A stretch of DNA of 8,896 nt from Planctomycetota bacterium (GTDB lineage Bacteria; Planctomycetota; Phycisphaerae; UBA1845; PWPN01), in NCBI GenBank assembly GCA_016209665.1, contig JACQVT010000439.1, positions 1 to 8,896 of the forward strand, written 5' to 3'. A program made the position numbers and the translations under genes. Numbering within the stretch: the stretch's first letter is position 1; each line of letters starts with the position of its first letter. The notes beneath the pieces are model-generated. The model was not told the origin of the DNA. It saw nothing but the letters and a program-made list of their open reading frames with translations, and made no database searches. This document shows positions 6,948 to 8,896 of this stretch, in pieces.

Positions 6948-7066
6948 AGTTCGGCCGCTCAAGGGTTCACCTGCTCCGGGTGGAGATGACGAGCCGGCCA
7001 TTGCAGAGCCCGCAGCGCCAGCGACGGGCGGCTACGATCTCATCAGGCGCAACGACGTCGCGGCAA

Positions 7067-7095
7067 CCCGCTCGCTTGCGCTCGGGGCTCTGACA
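7067..7095. repeat. REP-like imperfect palindrome
   Basis: In the gap after the oxidoisomerase gene, CCCG-CT-CGC-TT-GCG-CT-CGGG forms a palindrome interrupted by a CT/CT mismatch, followed by GCTCTGACA. Similar GC-rich strings of this type are, from memory, frequent between genes in planctomycete genomes; this cannot be confirmed from one copy. It lacks a T-run, so it is not a convincing intrinsic terminator. The rest of 6948-7197 shows no gene and no strong hairpin. Confidence 0.35.
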
Positions 7096-7172
7096 TGCGT
7101 CGCCCCGGCCGTCACGCACCCGGCCGTTCAGGCCCCGCCGGTCCCCGCCGACCATTCGCCCCGCGCGGCCCC

Positions 7173-7190
7173 TACACTATCGCGTGGAGG
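7173..7190 (+). promoter_or_regulatory. Possible -10 element and strong ribosome binding site before the 7198 gene
   Basis: TACACT at 7173-7178 matches four of six -10 bases, but no -35 element is visible at 16-18 bp spacing, so the promoter is weak evidence. GGAGG at 7186-7190 lies seven bases before ATG 7198 and is a clear Shine-Dalgarno sequence that decides the start. The same TACACT hexamer precedes the antitoxin gene at 8720-8725 on the other strand. Confidence 0.45.
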
Positions 7191-7197
7191 TGACGCG

Positions 7198-8037
7198 ATG
7201 TACGAGGAGCTTAAACGGCGGATGGCCGATCTGCTGAGTCGCCCTCGGCCGATGAAGCCGCAGACGGAACGGCAACTGAGCCAGTACCTGACCGAGCACC
7301 GGTCGAGCCTGGCCGACTTCCTGCTTTGCGCCGCCCAGGTGCTTGAAGACTACGAGGTGGAGATCCTCTTCGGACCCGTGTTCACGCCCACGGTCGATGA
7401 GCGGGCCGAGGTTGCGGACCTGCTGTTCCACTGGCGGCCCACCGCGGAAGAGCTGGCCCGGATCGTGTCGGAACTGGCGGCCGAGGTGCCGCATGCCCGC
7501 GTGCTGCTGCCGGACGGAACGGAGGCGAAGCTCACGCTGCACGAGGTGCTGATCGAGCGGTTCGTGCGGCTTCTGCGGCTGGACAACGGACCGGAGCCGC
7601 GGACGGCGGCGGTCCTGCGCGACGCCGTGCCGGCGGCCCTGTGGCCGATCGGGGTAGCCCTGCTGTGCGAGCGCGGGATGACGCCGCGGCACCAGCAGTG
7701 GTTCGCGGTGTTCATCAACCATGTGGCGGGCCGGCGGACCGTGACCCGCGACCTGCTGGAGACCGTGGCAACGTTCATCGTCAGTCAGCCGAACCTGAAC
7801 CACGAGGGCGTCGTGGCCGCTGCGCAGGCCCTGATGCGGGCCACCCAGGGCACCACCGCCTACGCCGCCAGTGGCCATGCCTACTGGTCGCCCGACGTGG
7901 CCCAGCACCATCACTACCGTGGACAGGGCAAGGTGGATACGGAGCGCCTCCAGCAGCGACAGGCCGAGCTGGAGCAGGTGACGGCGCTGGTGGAAGAGAT
8001 CGAGGCGTTTGACTACGATGGCCGCGATGAGTGCTGA
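7198..8037 (+). CDS. Protein of unknown function, 279 residues, mostly helical
   Basis: Not recognised. The reading frame is open well upstream into the oxidoisomerase gene, but ATG 7198 with GGAGG seven bases before it is the convincing start. The protein has no signal peptide or membrane segment. It appears to be a chain of amphipathic helices: residues 1-60 (ending in LEDYEVEILFGP), a segment FTPTVDERAEVADLLFHW (62-79), a central region with HEVLIERFVRLLRL (115-128), ALWPIGVALLCERGMTPRHQ and FAVFINHVAGRR (169-180), then ASGHAYWSPDVAQHHHYRGQ (224-243). A charged, probably coiled-coil end follows (VDTERLQQRQAELEQVTALV, 246-265). His33, His114, His175 and the HHH at 237-239 are scattered and form no known metal site. 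It is probably cotranscribed with the gene at 8051, 13 bp beyond its stop. Confidence 0.75.
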   Translation: MYEELKRRMADLLSRPRPMKPQTERQLSQYLTEHRSSLADFLLCAAQVLEDYEVEILFGPVFTPTVDERAEVADLLFHWRPTAEELARIVSELAAEVPHARVLLPDGTEAKLTLHEVLIERFVRLLRLDNGPEPRTAAVLRDAVPAALWPIGVALLCERGMTPRHQQWFAVFINHVAGRRTVTRDLLETVATFIVSQPNLNHEGVVAAAQALMRATQGTTAYAASGHAYWSPDVAQHHHYRGQGKVDTERLQQRQAELEQVTALVEEIEAFDYDGRDEC

Positions 8038-8050
8038 TGAAGGCCGCCGC

Positions 8051-8479
8051 ATGTCGAGCCAACCGGACCGCGCCGGGCGGGATCGGGATCGTGTGATCGT
8101 CGACACCGGGTGGGGCGTCAAGCCGGACGACCAGCCCGCGAATGCGGCCGAGGCCCGCGACGACGTCTGCCGCGTGTACCGTTATGACCCGAGCGAGCCC
8201 GACGTAGTCCGACGGATGCTTCGGGCCCAGCGGCAAGGCTTCAACACCGCCAACCGGGTGCGAGTCGAGTCCGGGCGGACGTCGATCTTCGACATCAACG
8301 GCGATGCGTTCGTGATCGAGGGGTTGACCTTCGGCGACGAGAAGCTCGTGGCCCTGCTGCAATCCTTGGGCGCTGCGTTTAGCCCGCAGGAGTTCCGCCG
8401 ACTGAGCCCGGACGAGCCGGTCCCCCGCGAATTCGCCCTCAGCCGGGCCTGGGCCTGGGGAGCCGAGCGGCCGAGTTAA
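8051..8479 (+). CDS. Protein of unknown function, 142 residues
   Basis: Not recognised. The preferred start is ATG 8051, with GAAGG at 8039-8043 seven bases upstream. ATG 8018 and 8027 are in frame and would overlap the previous gene, the latter by 11 bp. The first 35 residues are polar and probably flexible. The remainder looks folded: DVCRVYRYDPSEPDVVRRML (38-57), NRVRVESGRTSIFDINGDAF (68-87) and FVIEGLTFGDEKLVALLQSL (87-106), then SPQEFRRLSPDEPVPREFAL (111-130). The alternation of charged and hydrophobic residues and the match to the same strand as its neighbour favour this frame over the long open frame opposite it. Its TAA (8477-8479) lies right where the minus-strand toxin sequence stops making sense, so this gene's end may mark a rearrangement point. 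Confidence 0.65.
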   Translation: MSSQPDRAGRDRDRVIVDTGWGVKPDDQPANAAEARDDVCRVYRYDPSEPDVVRRMLRAQRQGFNTANRVRVESGRTSIFDINGDAFVIEGLTFGDEKLVALLQSLGAAFSPQEFRRLSPDEPVPREFALSRAWAWGAERPS

Positions 8480-8515
8480 TCCGTTCCAGAATCGTGCCGA
8501 TGCGCGGTGCTTCAC
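8480..8515 (-). pseudogene. Remnant of a RelE/ParE-like toxin gene (first ~12 codons)
   Basis: On the minus strand a GTG at 8515-8513 overlaps the antitoxin TGA by 4 bp (GTGA), the usual antitoxin-toxin junction. The encoded VKHRASARFWNG resembles the opening of RelE/ParE-like toxins of the kind paired with this antitoxin (MK-x-R-x-S-x-RFW, recalled from the family). After residue 12 the similarity vanishes. The frame stays open, but it runs antisense to the 8051-8479 gene and reads as GC-rich shadow sequence (PLGSPGPGPAEG). A typical toxin of this type is about 80-90 residues, so roughly 85% is missing. No catalytic residues remain. Confidence 0.5.
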
Positions 8516-8712
8516 AAGTCGCGACAGCGCCCTTCGTGGAAGTCCTTGAGGGCCTCGGCGGCCAGCGCATCCAGCTTGCCCGCTGCCGCGTCCTCTTCAA
8601 GCTGGCGGTCCCAGGCCGAAGCATCGAACTCGGCGAACCACTCACGAAAGGCCGCGAGTTCCTCCGGCGAAAACTGGCGGACAGCACGTTCGATTTCTTG
8701 AACGCTAGCCAT
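8512..8712 (-). CDS. Type II toxin-antitoxin system antitoxin
   Basis: A 66-residue acidic helical protein starting at ATG 8712. The sequence MASVQEIERAVRQFSPEEL, followed by AAFREWFAEFDASAWDRQLE and ending DALAAEALKDFHEGRCRDL, fits a family of small antitoxins that precede RelE/ParE-like toxins, with the typical 'LSPEELAAFRxWFxEFDAxxWDxQxExD' body and an 'ALxDxxxGxxxxL' end. Such antitoxins bind and neutralise the ribonuclease or gyrase-targeting toxin. Here the downstream toxin seems truncated, leaving an orphan antitoxin. The frame continues 59 codons upstream, but that part overlaps the candidate promoter and reads like non-coding sequence. The real start is set by the end of the family similarity. 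There is no good ribosome binding site (AAGGG is about 13 bases or more away). Confidence 0.75.
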   Translation of the reverse strand: MASVQEIERAVRQFSPEELAAFREWFAEFDASAWDRQLEEDAAAGKLDALAAEALKDFHEGRCRDL

Positions 8713-8719
8713 CAATTCG

Positions 8720-8748
8720 AGTGTATCCCTTCGACCTGCCCAATGCAA
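8720..8748 (-). promoter_or_regulatory. Candidate promoter of the antitoxin gene, possibly giving leaderless mRNA
   Basis: Read on the minus strand, TTGCAT (8748-8743) and TACACT (8725-8720) are separated by exactly 17 bp; they match three and four of six consensus bases. Transcription would begin six or seven bases after the -10 element, at 8713 or 8712, which is the antitoxin ATG itself. Together with the missing ribosome binding site this suggests leaderless translation. Confidence 0.4.
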
Positions 8749-8896
8749 CCAGACCCTGTCGGCAAACCGGCCCAGGTAAGCCGGTCGTAGCGCGCTGCGG
8801 AGAGGCTGGAGCCGACCAAGTGTCGACCGCGGCTGGCGCGTCAAAAAGGCCGCCCAGCCGACCCCGCTCCGCTCAATGGCAGAGCGCAAAACAGGG

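Noticed and set aside
6763..7197. Upstream extension of the 279-residue gene into the oxidoisomerase gene.
   Set aside because: The added sequence is Ser/Arg/Pro-rich shadow of the oxidoisomerase, and GGAGG before ATG 7198 marks the true start.
7781..8515. Long minus-strand open frame of 244 codons beginning with the toxin-like VKHRASARFW.
   Set aside because: After about 12 codons it is low-complexity, rich in Arg, Pro and Gly, and lies antisense to the more protein-like 8051-8479 gene; it is kept open by high GC.
8766..8785. Hairpin ACCGGC-N8-GCCGGT as an intrinsic terminator.
   Set aside because: The stem is only 6 bp, and on the minus strand just three T follow (one ends the stem). There is no identified gene upstream that it would terminate.
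8831..8859. Inverted repeat GGCTGG ... CCAGCC near the window end.
   Set aside because: The loop is 17 bases, the arms are only 6 bp, and the next flanking bases do not pair; expected by chance in GC-rich DNA.
8862..8896. tRNA-like D arm (GCTC-AATGGCA-GAGC at 8871-8885) near the window end, as the start of a tRNA gene.
   Set aside because: The D stem and loop are perfect, but positions 8-9 would be CC instead of the conserved U8, the acceptor would begin with C, and the anticodon loop (CAGGG..) would lack U33. The window ends before the rest could be tested.
8876..8896. Start of a plus-strand gene (ATG GCA GAG CGC AAA ACA GGG, MAERKTG).
   Set aside because: Only seven codons are visible and there is no ribosome binding site upstream.
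1..8896. CRISPR array, insertion sequence or transposase, phage genes.
   Set aside because: No regularly spaced repeats, no transposase-like or integrase-like protein and no terminal inverted repeats flanking the cassette were seen on either strand.

Overview
The window is GC-rich bacterial DNA. The sugar-catabolism operon, the MNT/HEPN pair, the RelE/ParE-type antitoxin and the style of the unassigned proteins suggest a member of the Planctomycetota or a relative. That is an inference from gene content only; there is no rRNA or marker gene here to test it.

Layout. Positions 1-147 are the last 48 codons of an RbsA-type sugar ABC transporter ATPase. The matching RbsC-type permease begins only at 2098. 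The 1.95 kb between them holds a probable promoter (316-344), a short palindrome (261-275), an overlapping MNT nucleotidyltransferase/HEPN toxin-antitoxin pair (398-733, 723-1142) and a 289-residue protein of unknown function (1174-2043). This block looks like a cassette inserted into a transporter operon. From 2098 to 6947 the operon continues with permease, D-apionate lactonase, a Gfo/Idh/MocA dehydrogenase that fits D-apiose dehydrogenase, and D-apionate oxidoisomerase. The first three genes overlap by 4 bp at each junction (ATGA, GTGA); the fourth follows after 43 bp with its own AAGGAG ribosome binding site.

Working together, the operon genes would import D-apiose, a branched pentose of plant pectin rhamnogalacturonan II and of apiogalacturonan. 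They would oxidise it to D-apionolactone, hydrolyse that to D-apionate and convert it to 3-oxo-isoapionate. The enzymes that process 3-oxo-isoapionate (kinase, RuBisCO-like or decarboxylase branches) and the sugar-binding protein are not in the window. They may lie upstream of position 1 or elsewhere.

After a 250 bp gap (6948-7197) with a REP-like imperfect palindrome and no clear terminator, two genes of unknown function follow (7198-8037, 8051-8479), probably cotranscribed. They converge on a minus-strand toxin-antitoxin locus. Its antitoxin (8712-8512) is intact, but the toxin appears cut off after about 12 codons, where the convergent gene begins. The antitoxin has a plausible promoter so close to its ATG that the mRNA may be leaderless. 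No gene could be established in 8713-8896.
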